Assembly (NCBI GenBank): GCA_020849625.1
Contig: JADLFV010000061.1
Coordinates: forward strand, 1-34,172
DNA length: 34,172 nt
Direction: 5' to 3'
Origin: Phycisphaeraceae bacterium
GTDB taxonomy: Bacteria > Planctomycetota > Phycisphaerae > Phycisphaerales > Phycisphaeraceae
A model generated the notes under the pieces. The model worked only from the letters and a program-made list of their open reading frames with translations, ran no database searches and was not told the origin of the DNA. A program made the translations under genes and the position numbers. Of this stretch, positions 7,436-17,754 are shown piece by piece. The stretch's first letter is position 1. The number at the start of each line of letters is the position of its first letter.

Positions 7436-8017
7436 TCACCGCTCCGGATTCTGATAGCGGCGGTACAGCACGCCTCGCAGATAAGCGTTCAATTCATTGG
7501 CGCGGCGGATAGCGCGCTCCAGTTCGATGTTGACGTGCGTGTGCGGATAATCGCGCCAGTCGGTGACGATGTGGTGGCGTTGCGATTGCGTCAGCGTGTA
7601 GCGGTAGGCTTTGCGGGCCTGCATTTCATCACGGATGCAGCCGTCGAAGTAATCGTGGTGACGGCTGTCGCGCCAGAAGGGCAGGCGCCGCTGCGGCAGC
7701 AGGTCGTTAACCAGTTTGGCGATTGAGCCATGAATGCGGCGCATCATGGGGCCGAGGTTCTGGCCGTGTTTCAGGTAACCAAGCGTGTGGTAGTGGTTGT
7801 CGATCAGGGAACTGACCCAGGGGACGAAGCCGAAGCGGGCGGTGTAGTGGTTGAAGCGGACCCAGAAGATCTGTTTGGCTTGCTCGGAGGCAAAAGCCGG
7901 AACGCGATCGCGGCAGCGGGAGGTGATGAAATAGACCTGGTTATCGCGATACCAGTGTTGCAGCGGGCGTTGGTCGTTGAAGTGTGCACCGCCCCCGGAT
8001 TTGCGGGTGTGGGACAT
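7436..8017 (-). CDS. REP-associated tyrosine transposase (RAYT, IS200/Y1 HUH superfamily)
   Basis: A 193-residue protein of the Y1 transposase (TnpA_REP) family, which cuts and rejoins single-stranded DNA by a 5'-phosphotyrosine link. Visible landmarks are the N-terminal VYFITSRCRDR strand, the HUH motif H75-Y-H77 in LIDNHYHTLGYL, and the C-terminal region KAYRYTLTQSQRH with Tyr138 (or Tyr140) as probable nucleophile, followed by WRDYPHT, where the family usually has a D(W/Y)P segment. I chose ATG 8017; a GTG at 8047 in the same frame starts inside the right repeat. The gene looks intact. Repair- or host-domesticated RAYTs are single copy, so it may be a host-tamed enzyme maintaining REP elements. 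Confidence 0.85.
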   Translation of the reverse strand: MSHTRKSGGGAHFNDQRPLQHWYRDNQVYFITSRCRDRVPAFASEQAKQIFWVRFNHYTARFGFVPWVSSLIDNHYHTLGYLKHGQNLGPMMRRIHGSIAKLVNDLLPQRRLPFWRDSRHHDYFDGCIRDEMQARKAYRYTLTQSQRHHIVTDWRDYPHTHVNIELERAIRRANELNAYLRGVLYRRYQNPER

Positions 8018-8046
8018 GGGTGGGAGTGTAACCGATGCGCGCTGCA

Positions 8047-8104
8047 CGCTCCACTAAAAGTGGAGCGGCCTCGTTCCATTAGGCCGCTCCAATTCATTGG
8101 AGCG
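8047..8104. repeat. Right REP-like palindromic repeat of the transposase unit
   Basis: Successive hairpins: CGCTCCACT (8047-8055) with AGTGGAGCG (8059-8067); GGAGCGGCCT (8062-8071) with AGGCCGCTCC (8081-8090); and CGCTCC (8085-8090) with GGAGCG (8099-8104). The stems share arms, so alternative folds are possible. It directly abuts the reductase stop codon at 8105-8107. Confidence 0.87.
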
Positions 8105-9982
8105 TCAGCTCTGTGCGAAGATATGCTCCAGTTGGGGCTGGAACGGGGCGGTGGCGGTCTTTTGCATCAGGGGAGCGGTGGCTTGGTTTTCTTTGAGTTT
8201 GGCGATCAACGCGGACATGCCGATGCGGCGCAGGTAGGCGCCGAGGTCTTCGTCCTCGAGTTTGTGGGCGGCATGGTCGTCGAAGAGAAACGCGCAGACG
8301 GCAGCGACCTGATCGCGCGGGACCTGGCGCAGATACCACTGTTCGTCTTCGACCAGCCACTGGCCCTGGTAGCGGGCATCTTCGGAGCCGCCGATTTTCA
8401 GGCCGTACATGTCTGGCCCCTGGCCGATCCACCCGAGGGTCTTGGTGGCGGGGCGGAAGCACTGGCGTTCGCAGCCGGTGATGCCGATCGATTCGTTGAC
8501 ATCGCCGTAGCCCAGTTCTTCGAGCTGGTCGATCAACTCGGGCTCGAACTGCTCGCTTTCGGTATAGGACAGCCGGCAGGTGGGCAGGCCGACGCAGGCG
8601 CCCGAGAGCACGCGCAGCCTGGAGTATGGTTTGCCTTTGCGCGAGCCGTGACCAAACTCCTTGAGTCTGGCGTCAAATTCGTCTTTGGCTTCGGGCTCGA
8701 TGTTGGCGAAGATCAGGTCCTGGTTGGGCGTGATCAATAGTTCGATGCCCATGGCCTCGAAGTGGTCCATGGTCCGGCGGACCATGCTCTTGAGGGGCCC
8801 GCTGCCCTGAACGTCGCCGAGGCCAGCCTTGTCGGTGAGTCGGCCGCACTCGACGTAAGCGCCGTAGGCCAGTTTCTTGTTAGGCAGCGTCATCCAGCCG
8901 TGGTGCAGCATGCGCGCACCCGGATCGAAATCCGGCAGCGGCATGGAGAATTCAGCGCCGCGCTGGCGCACCTGCTGGCGATACCAGTCGATGCCCTGGG
9001 CGTTGATGACGTACTTGAGCCGGGCCCAGTGGCGGTTCTTGCGATCGCCCCATTCCTTGTGGACATCGACGATGGATTTGAGGCCGAGCATCAGGTCTTT
9101 GCGTTTGAACACGCCGAAGGGCAGGCCGTGGCCGGCGAAGGTGGGCTTGCCGTTCTTTTCGCCCTGCCCGCCGCCGACGTAGAGCATGAAGGCATCAACT
9201 CGGTCGGCCTTGGGATCGTAAATCGGTGCGATGCCCACTTCGTTGGTGCGCAGCTCGACGCAGTTGTCGTACTGAATCTCACCATTGCTGGGGTTGCGAT
9301 GGACGGCGGAGAAGGCGAGCTTGAACTTGCGATTGAGCAGCTTGGGGCCGTAGTCGTATTGCTGGGCCTCGTCGCGGATGGCGTTGGGGTCGATAGCGAA
9401 CACCTGAATGTGCGGTGCGGCGGGCAGTCGGAAGTAAGCAGCGTACTGCCGCGCCAGATCGTTGGCGTTGTAGAAATCGGAATATTTGGACAGCGGGCAA
9501 CCCATGACGTTGCGGACGTTGTCGCCGCAGCCATTGAGGGTGTAGAAGCCGGTGGCAGCGATCTCCTGGACCAGGGGGATGATCTGGGGTTTCTTGACCC
9601 AGTGGTACTGCACGTTCTGTCGCGTGGTCAGGCGCAGGGAGGGCCCGCCGGCGGGATTGTGGTCGGCGTACTTGTTGGCGATCTCGTCAAACACGCGCCA
9701 TTGGGCCGCGGTAAAGGCGCCGCCGCCGGGTATCGACACGCGGACCATGAACATCCAGTCTTTTTCCCGGCCGGTCCTGGCCCGGTTGTATTCCAGGTAG
9801 ATGCCGTGGCTCTTGGATATCTGTTCGGCGCAGTCAGCCAGATCGTCGTGGCTCAGGTCGCGGTATTGGCGCGGCAGGTCATCGACCAGGGCCGAGTCCT
9901 GCTTGTAGCGCTCGACCTTGTTGAGCTGGTCGTCGGGGGTGTGAAACAAAGGTTCCGGGGATTTTCCGGGGGTGCCGGGCAT
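8105..9982 (-). CDS. Siroheme-[4Fe-4S] nitrite/sulfite reductase
   Basis: A 625-residue single-chain reductase that carries out six-electron reduction of sulfite to sulfide or nitrite to ammonia, probably with ferredoxin as donor. The siroheme-4Fe4S ligands are C463-X5-C469 (GACVGLPTC) and C504-X3-C508 (CERQC). Two ferrodoxin-like/siroheme half-domains are visible, with RLTTRQNVQYHWV in the first and GIELLITPNQDLIFANI in the second. Length fits the ferredoxin-dependent family rather than the longer NADH nitrite reductases. Start ATG 9982 has AGGAG five bases upstream. Sulfite versus nitrite cannot be decided from sequence alone; no sulfate- or nitrate-assimilation gene is adjacent. Its 3' end abuts the right REP-like repeat. 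Confidence 0.9.
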   Translation of the reverse strand: MPGTPGKSPEPLFHTPDDQLNKVERYKQDSALVDDLPRQYRDLSHDDLADCAEQISKSHGIYLEYNRARTGREKDWMFMVRVSIPGGGAFTAAQWRVFDEIANKYADHNPAGGPSLRLTTRQNVQYHWVKKPQIIPLVQEIAATGFYTLNGCGDNVRNVMGCPLSKYSDFYNANDLARQYAAYFRLPAAPHIQVFAIDPNAIRDEAQQYDYGPKLLNRKFKLAFSAVHRNPSNGEIQYDNCVELRTNEVGIAPIYDPKADRVDAFMLYVGGGQGEKNGKPTFAGHGLPFGVFKRKDLMLGLKSIVDVHKEWGDRKNRHWARLKYVINAQGIDWYRQQVRQRGAEFSMPLPDFDPGARMLHHGWMTLPNKKLAYGAYVECGRLTDKAGLGDVQGSGPLKSMVRRTMDHFEAMGIELLITPNQDLIFANIEPEAKDEFDARLKEFGHGSRKGKPYSRLRVLSGACVGLPTCRLSYTESEQFEPELIDQLEELGYGDVNESIGITGCERQCFRPATKTLGWIGQGPDMYGLKIGGSEDARYQGQWLVEDEQWYLRQVPRDQVAAVCAFLFDDHAAHKLEDEDLGAYLRRIGMSALIAKLKENQATAPLMQKTATAPFQPQLEHIFAQS

Positions 9983-10148
9983 GTCGTCTCCTGGTTTGAT
10001 GGCTGTCTTGGGCCGATATTCTAGTAAGGTCGTCAGGGTGATTCCAAGCCGCTACACTGTACGGCCCACTGAAATTGGCCGAAGATCATCAGACGGCCTG
10101 TTGCGGGGCATGGTTCTGATAATTACAAGGCTCACGAGGAAATAGATC

Positions 10149-11522
10149 ATGCGTATCACCATGGTGGGCACCGGCTACGTCGGACTGGTCACCGGCACCT
10201 GTTTCGCCAACACCGGCAATGACGTGATTTGCCTGGATATCGACCCCCGGAAGATCGAAAAGCTGAATCGGGGTGAAAGCCCCATTTACGAGCCGGGCCT
10301 GGACGACCTGATCCACCGCAACGCCCGGGCTGGTCGGCTCACTTTCACCACCGACAAGCAGAAGGCCTACGAGTCAGCCGAGGTGGTGTTCCTGTGCGTG
10401 GGTACGCCTTCGGATGAGGTCGGGCGGGCTGACCTGCAATACGTGCTGGCGGCCGCGGCGGACCTGGGCAAGGCCATGACATTGGCTCCCGGCGCCACCG
10501 GCGGCGATGCCGAGGAGCGGCGGCGCAAGATTATCGTGGTCAAATCGACCGTGCCCGTCGGCACCAACACCAAGGTCCGCGCCACCATCGCTCAGCACAC
10601 CGACAAGCCCTTCTTCATGGCTTCCAACCCGGAGTTCCTCAAGGAAGGTGCAGCCATCAACGACTTCATGAAGCCCGACCGCGTGGTCATCGGCGTCGAT
10701 GATGAATCCGCCGGCGGCCGACTCAGCGCGCTCTACGAGCCTTTCGTGCGCAACGGGCATCCCATCCACGTGATGGACATCGCCTCGGCGGAGATGGTCA
10801 AGTACGCCTCCAACGCCATGCTGGCGACCAAGATCAGCTTCATCAACGAGATCGCCTGCCTGTGCGAGGCTTACGGCGCCAACATCGACGAAGTCCGGCG
10901 CGGCATGTGCGCCGACGCTCGCATCGGTCACCAGTTCCTCTACCCCGGCCTGGGCTACGGCGGCTCGTGCTTCCCCAAGGACGTGCTGGCCTGCATCGGC
11001 ATGGGCATCGAAGCTGAGCACCCCGCCACGCTGCTGAAAGCGGTGCACGAGGTCAACCAGGCCCAGCGGCAGGCATTCATCCAGAAGATCGTCGCCCACT
11101 TCGAGGGACGACTGTCGGGGCGCAAAATCGCTGTCTGGGGCATCGCCTTCAAGCCCGGCACGGATGACGTGCGCGAAGCACCGGCCGTGACCATCATGAA
11201 GCACCTGCTCGATGCCGGCGCCACGGTGACCGCCCACGATCCGGTGGCGCACGAGACGTGCCGGCAAATCAAGGGCGTGGGCGATCGCATCAGTTATGCT
11301 GACAACATGTACGACACGCTGGACGGCGCGGACGCGCTGATCGTCTGCACCGACTGGGATGAGTTCAAGAACCCCAACTTCGACGTGATCCGCCAGCGCA
11401 TGGCCGAGCCGGTGATCTTCGACGGCCGCAACCTGTACAAGATATCGATGATGTACGACGAGCGCTTCGTCTATCACTCGGTGGGCCGTGCCTCGATCTG
11501 GCCGGCGTCAGTCAAGGCGTAG
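10149..11522 (+). CDS. ugd: UDP-glucose 6-dehydrogenase (UDP-glucose/GDP-mannose dehydrogenase family)
   Basis: Oxidises UDP-glucose to UDP-glucuronate with two NAD+, feeding exopolysaccharide and envelope glycan synthesis. The 457-residue product starts with the Rossmann motif MVGTGYVGLVTG, has VFLCVGTPSDE, the ASNPEFLKEGAAINDF segment, and the catalytic Cys274 in GYGGSCFPKD. The C-terminal domain GIAFKPGTDDVREAPA is intact. Length is slightly above the typical 430-450. The ATG at 10149 has a GAGGAAA ribosome site. The gene is monocistronic, divergent from the reductase, and ends at a hairpin terminator shared with gap. A glycosyltransferase operon lies 2 kb downstream. Confidence 0.94.
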   Translation: MRITMVGTGYVGLVTGTCFANTGNDVICLDIDPRKIEKLNRGESPIYEPGLDDLIHRNARAGRLTFTTDKQKAYESAEVVFLCVGTPSDEVGRADLQYVLAAAADLGKAMTLAPGATGGDAEERRRKIIVVKSTVPVGTNTKVRATIAQHTDKPFFMASNPEFLKEGAAINDFMKPDRVVIGVDDESAGGRLSALYEPFVRNGHPIHVMDIASAEMVKYASNAMLATKISFINEIACLCEAYGANIDEVRRGMCADARIGHQFLYPGLGYGGSCFPKDVLACIGMGIEAEHPATLLKAVHEVNQAQRQAFIQKIVAHFEGRLSGRKIAVWGIAFKPGTDDVREAPAVTIMKHLLDAGATVTAHDPVAHETCRQIKGVGDRISYADNMYDTLDGADALIVCTDWDEFKNPNFDVIRQRMAEPVIFDGRNLYKISMMYDERFVYHSVGRASIWPASVKA

Positions 11523-11549
11523 CGCACCCTCACCAACTGCCACAACAAA

Positions 11550-11586
11550 GAAGCCCACGGATTGAATCCGTGGGCTTCGTCATTTT
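11550..11586. terminator. Bidirectional intrinsic terminator between ugd and gap
   Basis: A 13-bp stem GAAGCCCACGGAT / ATCCGTGGGCTTC with a tight loop, followed by GTCATTTT on the plus strand and by TTTGTTGT on the minus strand. It serves the convergent ugd and gap genes. Confidence 0.88.
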
Positions 11587-11605
11587 GCGGTATTTTGCGG
11601 GGTTT

Positions 11606-13400
<1,795 letters not shown>

Positions 13401-13459
13401 CGAATGACTCGCTTATGTTCAGGGTCCGTTAACGGATTCTTGCAGCTCCGGGCACAATC

Positions 13460-13529
13460 ACTTCCGGGGGCCGCTTGCGGCTTCGCGAAGCCGCCCGTCG
13501 CTCCATGCGTTCCGCCAAGCCACAAGCGG
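13460..13529. repeat. Palindromic segment in the nuoB/glycosyltransferase gap
   Basis: A perfect 18-bp palindrome GCGGCTTCGCGAAGCCGC (13477-13494) lies between CCGCTTG (13471-13477) and its complement CAAGCGG (13523-13529). It follows directly on a copy of ACTTCCGGGGGC (13460-13471). The intergenic region is divergent, so a regulator site is possible, but the structure also resembles a small dispersed palindrome. Confidence 0.5.
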
Positions 13530-13608
13530 CGTTCGGGGGACGCAACTTTTCAATCTTAGACGAAACTTGGATTACTTCCAAGCGATTGGCCGACATTAAC
13601 CAAGTTGC

Positions 13609-14799
13609 ATGGGTCCAGAACGCGACAATTCGCATTTACTGGTCTTCGCTGACGACTGGGGTCGCCACCCCTCCAGTTGCCAGCACCTGGTGCGCCATCT
13701 GCTCGATCGTCACCAGACGCTGTGGGTCAACACCACCGGCACACGCACGCCCCGCCTGTCGCTGAGCGACCTGGTCCGCGCCGCCGACCGCCTGCGCCGC
13801 CGCTTCAGTAGCCGCGAACCGCTGCCCGAGCATCTGCACACCCTCAGTCCCCACATGTACCCCGGCTTCCGCAGCCCCTGGCAACGCCGCTTCAACTGCA
13901 ACCTGCTCACCGGGCAGATCAACACCGCCCTGTCGCATCATTTCGGCCACAGCGATGAAAAGCGCATCGCGGTCACCACCGTGCCCATCGCCGCCGACCT
14001 GATGGGCCGGCTCGACGTGGATCGCTGGATTTACTACTGCGTGGACGACTTCTCCGTCTGGCCCGGCCTGGACGCCGACGTGCTGCGCGACATGGAGCGG
14101 CAACTGGTCGCTTACGCCAATGCCGTGATTGCTGTCAGTCCCACACTGCAGCAGCGTTTGGCGGACTTGGGCCGGCCCGACGCGCCGCTGCTGACTCATG
14201 GCATCGACCTCGATCACTGGTACGGGCCACAGGCACAGGCCGCGCAGTCGCAACCGTTGCCCAAGTGGTGGCACACGTTGGTTTGCGCTACCGGGGGCGG
14301 GCCGGTGTGTTTGTTCTGGGGTCTGATCGATCAGCGCCTGGACATCGAATGGTGCCGCAGCCTGGCGGAAGCATTGATCCCGCAGCGTGGCTCACTGGTG
14401 ATGGTCGGCCCGCAACAGAATCCCGACCGTGCACTGACGCAACTTCCGGGTGTGCTGCTGCCCGGTGAAGTGCGCTATGAGCATCTGCCGCGACTGGCCG
14501 CGGCCGCCAACGCCCTGGTGATGCCCTATGCCGACCTTGACGTCACCCGCGCCATGCAGCCGCTGAAGTTCAAGGAATACCTGGCCACCGGCAAGCCCGT
14601 GCTGGCCCGCGACCTGCCCTCCATCCGCGACTGGGCGGACGCCACCGACCTGCTCAGCGACGCGGCCGGGTTCGTCCGCCGGGCGTTACAACGGCTGACC
14701 ACCGGCACTCCGCCCGAGCAACTGGCCGCCCGCCGCCGCCTGATCCACGAATCGTGGTCCGAGAAGGCGCGGCAGTTCGAGGCGCTCCTACAGGATTGA
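13609..14799 (+). CDS. Glycosyltransferase, family 1-like (GT-B fold)
   Basis: A 396-residue cytoplasmic glycosyltransferase of GT-B type. The N-terminal half contains HLLVFADDWGRHPSSCQHL and a WIYYCVDDFSVWPGLD segment, and residues 175-200 (ANAVIAVSPTLQQRLADLGRP) match the acceptor-domain closing helix. The C-terminal nucleotide-sugar domain shows VCLFWGLIDQRLD, LVMVGPQQNPD and the donor-binding ALVMPYADLDVTRAMQPLKFKEYLATGKPVLA motif, where the usual E-X7-E is partly replaced by MQPLKFKEYL. Acceptor and donor sugars cannot be read. The ATG at 13609 lacks a good ribosome site. It heads a run of four tightly spaced or overlapping genes for envelope or exopolysaccharide work. Confidence 0.85.
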   Translation: MGPERDNSHLLVFADDWGRHPSSCQHLVRHLLDRHQTLWVNTTGTRTPRLSLSDLVRAADRLRRRFSSREPLPEHLHTLSPHMYPGFRSPWQRRFNCNLLTGQINTALSHHFGHSDEKRIAVTTVPIAADLMGRLDVDRWIYYCVDDFSVWPGLDADVLRDMERQLVAYANAVIAVSPTLQQRLADLGRPDAPLLTHGIDLDHWYGPQAQAAQSQPLPKWWHTLVCATGGGPVCLFWGLIDQRLDIEWCRSLAEALIPQRGSLVMVGPQQNPDRALTQLPGVLLPGEVRYEHLPRLAAAANALVMPYADLDVTRAMQPLKFKEYLATGKPVLARDLPSIRDWADATDLLSDAAGFVRRALQRLTTGTPPEQLAARRRLIHESWSEKARQFEALLQD

Positions 14800-14814
14800 C
14801 CGATCTAATCCTTG

Positions 14815-15381
14815 ATGGGCAAAAGTTTGCTCAAGCTGTCGGGCTATGCGTTGGGCGCCCTGCGTGCGCTGCCGGTCTGGTGCGATTACCAGATCATGCG
14901 CCGCCTGGTCGGTGACGAGATCGCCTTCCGCGGTGCGGCTGAACGTCTGGCTGGCGTGCCCGATCAGTTCGGCGTCTTCGCCCGTGCCTGGTTCTATCGC
15001 CGCACGCTTGCCGGCGTCGGCCGCGATGTGTTCATCGGTTACCAGACTCTTTTCAGCAAACTCGCCGCCGAACTGGGCGATCACGCCTACGTGGGCCGTT
15101 ACTGCTCGATCGGCTGGGCGAAGATCGAAGAAGACGTGAAGATCGCCGACGGCGTGCAGGTGCTGTCAGGTCGTCACCAGCACGACCAGCAGCAGTTGCA
15201 GTTCCAACAGGTCACCATCGGCCGCGGCGCATGGATCGGAGCCGGCGCCATCGTGATGGCCGACGTCGGCCCCGGCGCCATTGTCGGCGCCGGCGCGGTG
15301 GTGACCCGACCGGTACCCGCCAACACCACGGTTGTAGGCGTCCCCGCCCGCGCCGTCATGCCTCTAGCCAAAGCTGCATGA
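14815..15381 (+). CDS. Hexapeptide-repeat acyl/acetyltransferase
   Basis: A 188-residue left-handed beta-helix acyltransferase. The hexapeptide repeats run from about residue 85 to 180 (DHAYVGRYCSIGWAKIEEDVKIADGV, then GRGAWIGAGAIVMADVGPGAIVGAGAVVTRPVPANTTVVGVPAR), and the ending TTVVGVPAR is typical of sugar O-acetyltransferases such as the maltose/galactoside and WbbJ group. The N-terminal 80 residues contain a helical segment rather than a membrane anchor. The ATG at 14815 follows the glycosyltransferase by 15 bp. The stop overlaps the next gene's ATG (ATGA, 15378-15381). Probably acetylates a glycan built by the neighbouring enzyme. Confidence 0.88.
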   Translation: MGKSLLKLSGYALGALRALPVWCDYQIMRRLVGDEIAFRGAAERLAGVPDQFGVFARAWFYRRTLAGVGRDVFIGYQTLFSKLAAELGDHAYVGRYCSIGWAKIEEDVKIADGVQVLSGRHQHDQQQLQFQQVTIGRGAWIGAGAIVMADVGPGAIVGAGAVVTRPVPANTTVVGVPARAVMPLAKAA

Positions 15382-16415
15382 TCCGCACCCTGAACCAACT
15401 CGACGACGACACCGCCGCCCAGGTGCTCGCTTTGCCCGGCGCCTGCGGCGAGCACGACCCGCGCTGGCTGCGCGTATTGGAGGAAGGGCTCGGCCATCGC
15501 CCTTATGCCCTGCTGGCTGAAAGCGACCTGGGCGCCGTGCGCGGCTACCTGCCGCTAGCCCTGGTGCAAAGCGCCCTGTTCGGCCGCTTCCTGGTCAGCC
15601 TGCCCTATCTCAACCAGGCGGGCATCCTGGCTGACAGCGTTTCGACCGCAATCCAACTGCTGGACAAGGCCGTCGAACTGGCCGAGCGCCACAACGTGCA
15701 GTACCTGGAGCTGCGCCATGCGGGCAACGTGTTGGAGCACGACACCTTCACCCATCGACGCGACGATAAGGTGCTGATGATCCTCGACCTGCCCCCGGAA
15801 GATGAAGCACTTGATCGTGCGATCGGTGCCAAGGTGCGCAACCAGGTGCGCAAGGGCGACAAGTTCGACCTGCAAATTCACTTCGGCGGGCGCGAACTGC
15901 TGGATCGCTTTTATGAAGTATTCTCCGTCAACATGCGCGACTTGGGCACGCCGGTCTACCCCCGGAAACTGTTTGCCTCGATCCTGGAAAACTTCCGGGG
16001 GCGGGGGGAGGCGGAGTTGGCAGTGGTGACGCAGCACGATCGTCCGCTGGCCGTCGCGTTGCTGATGCACCAGGGCGGCCAGACGCAGGTGCCCTCGGCT
16101 TCCAGCCTGCGCAGCTTCAGTCACACCAACGCCAACATGTGGATGTATCGCCGCCTGCTGTCGCGTGCCATCGAGCGCGGGTCGATTCGTTTTGATTTTG
16201 GTCGCTCATCGCCGGACAGTGGAACACACCGGTTCAAGAAGCAGTGGGGCGCGCTCGAACATCCGACGACCTGGCAGTACGTGCTGCGTCGTGGCGAACT
16301 GGGCGCGGTGCGTCCCGATTCACCGAAGATGCAGCGCCGCATCAACGCCTGGCGCAAACTGCCGGTGTGGGTCACCCGCCTGGTTGGGCCGGCCATTGTG
16401 CGAGGGATCCCATGA
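15378..16415 (+). CDS. FemAB/GNAT-like protein, probably PEP-CTERM/exopolysaccharide-associated
   Basis: A 345-residue protein of the FemAB-like acyltransferase fold (two GNAT-like halves). Visible segments are VRGYLPLALVQSALFGRFLVSLPYLNQAGILAD in the first half, RDDKVLMILDLPPEDEAL and AKVRNQVRKGDKF in the middle, and a C-terminal half with MWMYRRLLSRAIERGSIRFDFGRSSPDSGTHRFKKQWGA. This last motif is characteristic of FemAB proteins linked to PEP-CTERM/XrtA systems, a family assignment I make from memory of the motif. It probably transfers an amino acid or acyl group to an envelope substrate. It overlaps both neighbours by four bases. Residues encoded at 15991-16002 contain one copy of ACTTCCGGGGGC (NFRGRG). 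Confidence 0.8.
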   Translation: MIRTLNQLDDDTAAQVLALPGACGEHDPRWLRVLEEGLGHRPYALLAESDLGAVRGYLPLALVQSALFGRFLVSLPYLNQAGILADSVSTAIQLLDKAVELAERHNVQYLELRHAGNVLEHDTFTHRRDDKVLMILDLPPEDEALDRAIGAKVRNQVRKGDKFDLQIHFGGRELLDRFYEVFSVNMRDLGTPVYPRKLFASILENFRGRGEAELAVVTQHDRPLAVALLMHQGGQTQVPSASSLRSFSHTNANMWMYRRLLSRAIERGSIRFDFGRSSPDSGTHRFKKQWGALEHPTTWQYVLRRGELGAVRPDSPKMQRRINAWRKLPVWVTRLVGPAIVRGIP

Positions 16416-17614
16416 ACCGCCGCGGGGTCCACCTGATTCTGCTGTCCATTCTGCTGCTGCTGGCGGTGTTGCTGTACCTGTCGATGGACAGGGCGGCCGC
16501 CGACACGAGCCTGAGCCTGGAGCAGGGCAGGCAAATGGTTCATCAGTACCTGCAGATCGGTGAAACCGCCCAGGCTGAGACACTGGCCCGGCAACTGATG
16601 AGCGAACGCGATAATCCGACCAGTCTGGCGTGTCTGCTGGCCGAGGTGCTGCTGGCCGATCAGCGTGCCTCGGAGGCGGTGGCGTTGCTCAAGCCGATCC
16701 GCGATGCCCAGGCCGGCGGTGAAGTGTGCGAAATGTTGGGCAAAGCCTTGATTGCTGACAACCGCGGCGCGGCCGGCCAGCGCGAGTTGGAAACCGCGCT
16801 GAGCATCGACCCGCAGCGCATGGGCGCGATCGCCGCGCTCAGTCAGTTGTACCTGGCCCAGCAGCGCGAGGATGATGCCGCCCGCTGGTTGCTTCCGCAT
16901 GCCGACGAGCCGCGGTTGCAACCGATGCTGGCCGCGCTGGCGATCAGTCGCTACGACCCGGCTCTGCTGGCGCGCTTTCTGCAACCGCTGGATGCGGCGA
17001 CCGTCGGCTGCATCCTGGCGATGCTGTGTGACAACGATGATTGGTTGAGCCGACTTTCACCGCCGGACTGTTCGACGCCGTGGAGCATGTTGGCTCGAGC
17101 CTGGCGCGAGCAGCCCAACCGCGATGCGACGCGCACGCTGCTGACGCTGGCACTGGATCAACTGGACGATCCGCTGGCTAGCGCCCAACCATTGCCGCGC
17201 GTCCATGACGAGCCGACGCGCCTGTGGCAACTGGCCAGACAGCGCTGGCCCGCCGAGCGGATGTGGGATGAGCTTGTCATCGAGCCGCAACCGCAGCCGG
17301 ATGTCGCGGTGGAGATCGGCAGCGCCGCCCTGATCGCCCAGGTGCTCAACCTGGACGCGGCCCCGAGGCAGTGGGATGCCGCCATGAATCTGCTCATCGA
17401 GCAGATCGGCCCGCAGGCTTCGTCCGTGGTTCTGGACCGCAGCACCCGCAGCGGAGCGCTGGCATCGACTTGGCGTGCCCGCGTGGCCCTCGCCCAGAAC
17501 GACCGGGACGAGGCGAAGCGCTGGATCGAACTGGCCGCGGCCGAATGCCCCCGCTCGCCGCGCGTCCTGCGCATCATGGGCGAACTGGCCCCGACCTCCG
17601 CCAGACTGGATTAG
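16412..17614 (+). CDS. Membrane-anchored tetratricopeptide-like repeat protein
   Basis: A 400-residue protein beginning with a single hydrophobic helix (residues 6-24, HLILLSILLLLAVLLYLSM), which acts as a signal anchor or uncleaved signal. The rest is alpha-helical with TPR-like pairs: MVHQYLQIGETAQAETLARQLM, CLLAEVLLADQRASEAVALLKPI, MLGKALIADNRGAAGQRELETALSIDPQ and a similar C-terminal unit AKRWIELAAAECPRSPRVLRIMGELAP. No catalytic motif is seen. Its start overlaps the FemAB-like stop by four bases, so it closes the envelope operon. In exopolysaccharide loci such TPR proteins often scaffold assembly; here that role is inference. It is followed 56 bp later by a tRNA gene. Confidence 0.82.
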   Translation: MNRRGVHLILLSILLLLAVLLYLSMDRAAADTSLSLEQGRQMVHQYLQIGETAQAETLARQLMSERDNPTSLACLLAEVLLADQRASEAVALLKPIRDAQAGGEVCEMLGKALIADNRGAAGQRELETALSIDPQRMGAIAALSQLYLAQQREDDAARWLLPHADEPRLQPMLAALAISRYDPALLARFLQPLDAATVGCILAMLCDNDDWLSRLSPPDCSTPWSMLARAWREQPNRDATRTLLTLALDQLDDPLASAQPLPRVHDEPTRLWQLARQRWPAERMWDELVIEPQPQPDVAVEIGSAALIAQVLNLDAAPRQWDAAMNLLIEQIGPQASSVVLDRSTRSGALASTWRARVALAQNDRDEAKRWIELAAAECPRSPRVLRIMGELAPTSARLD

Positions 17615-17670
17615 AACAAAGGATCGGACGTCCCCGGCTGGACCGCCCGGCGCGGTATGATGGCGGTGCT

Positions 17671-17744
17671 GCCCCTGTAGCTCAGTTGGATAGAGCAGCG
17701 CTTTCCTAAAGCGCAGGTCGCAGGTTCGAATCCTGCCGGGGGCG
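17671..17744 (+). tRNA. tRNA-Arg (anticodon CCT)
   Basis: A 74-nt cloverleaf: acceptor GCCCCTG / CGGGGGC, D-arm GCTC/GAGC, anticodon stem GCGCT/AGCGC with loop TTCCTAA giving CCT (reads AGG), T-arm GCAGG/CCTGC with TTCGAAT, discriminator G. The 3' CCA is not encoded. Confidence 0.96.
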
Positions 17745-17754
17745 CTTGGGGTTA

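Larger units (their letters stand above)
7371..8104. mobile_element. Putative REP-RAYT mobile unit (tyrosine transposase between direct REP-like repeats)
   Basis: A single transposase gene (minus strand) is bracketed by two 58-bp direct copies of a multi-hairpin palindromic repeat. This matches the layout of REP-associated tyrosine transposases (RAYT), which act on the flanking REP sequences. The unit fills the whole gap between two convergent genes; the left repeat overlaps the dehydrogenase stop, and the right one ends one base before the reductase stop codon. No target-site duplication is visible, as expected for HUH enzymes. The classical GTAG guide of enterobacterial REPs is not evident, so this would be a different REP family. 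Confidence 0.8.

Noticed and set aside
7371-8104. Ordinary insertion sequence with terminal inverted repeats and target duplication
   Set aside because: The flanks are direct copies of a multi-hairpin repeat, not terminal inverted repeats, and no target duplication is visible; the HUH motif fits a Y1 enzyme instead of a DDE transposase.
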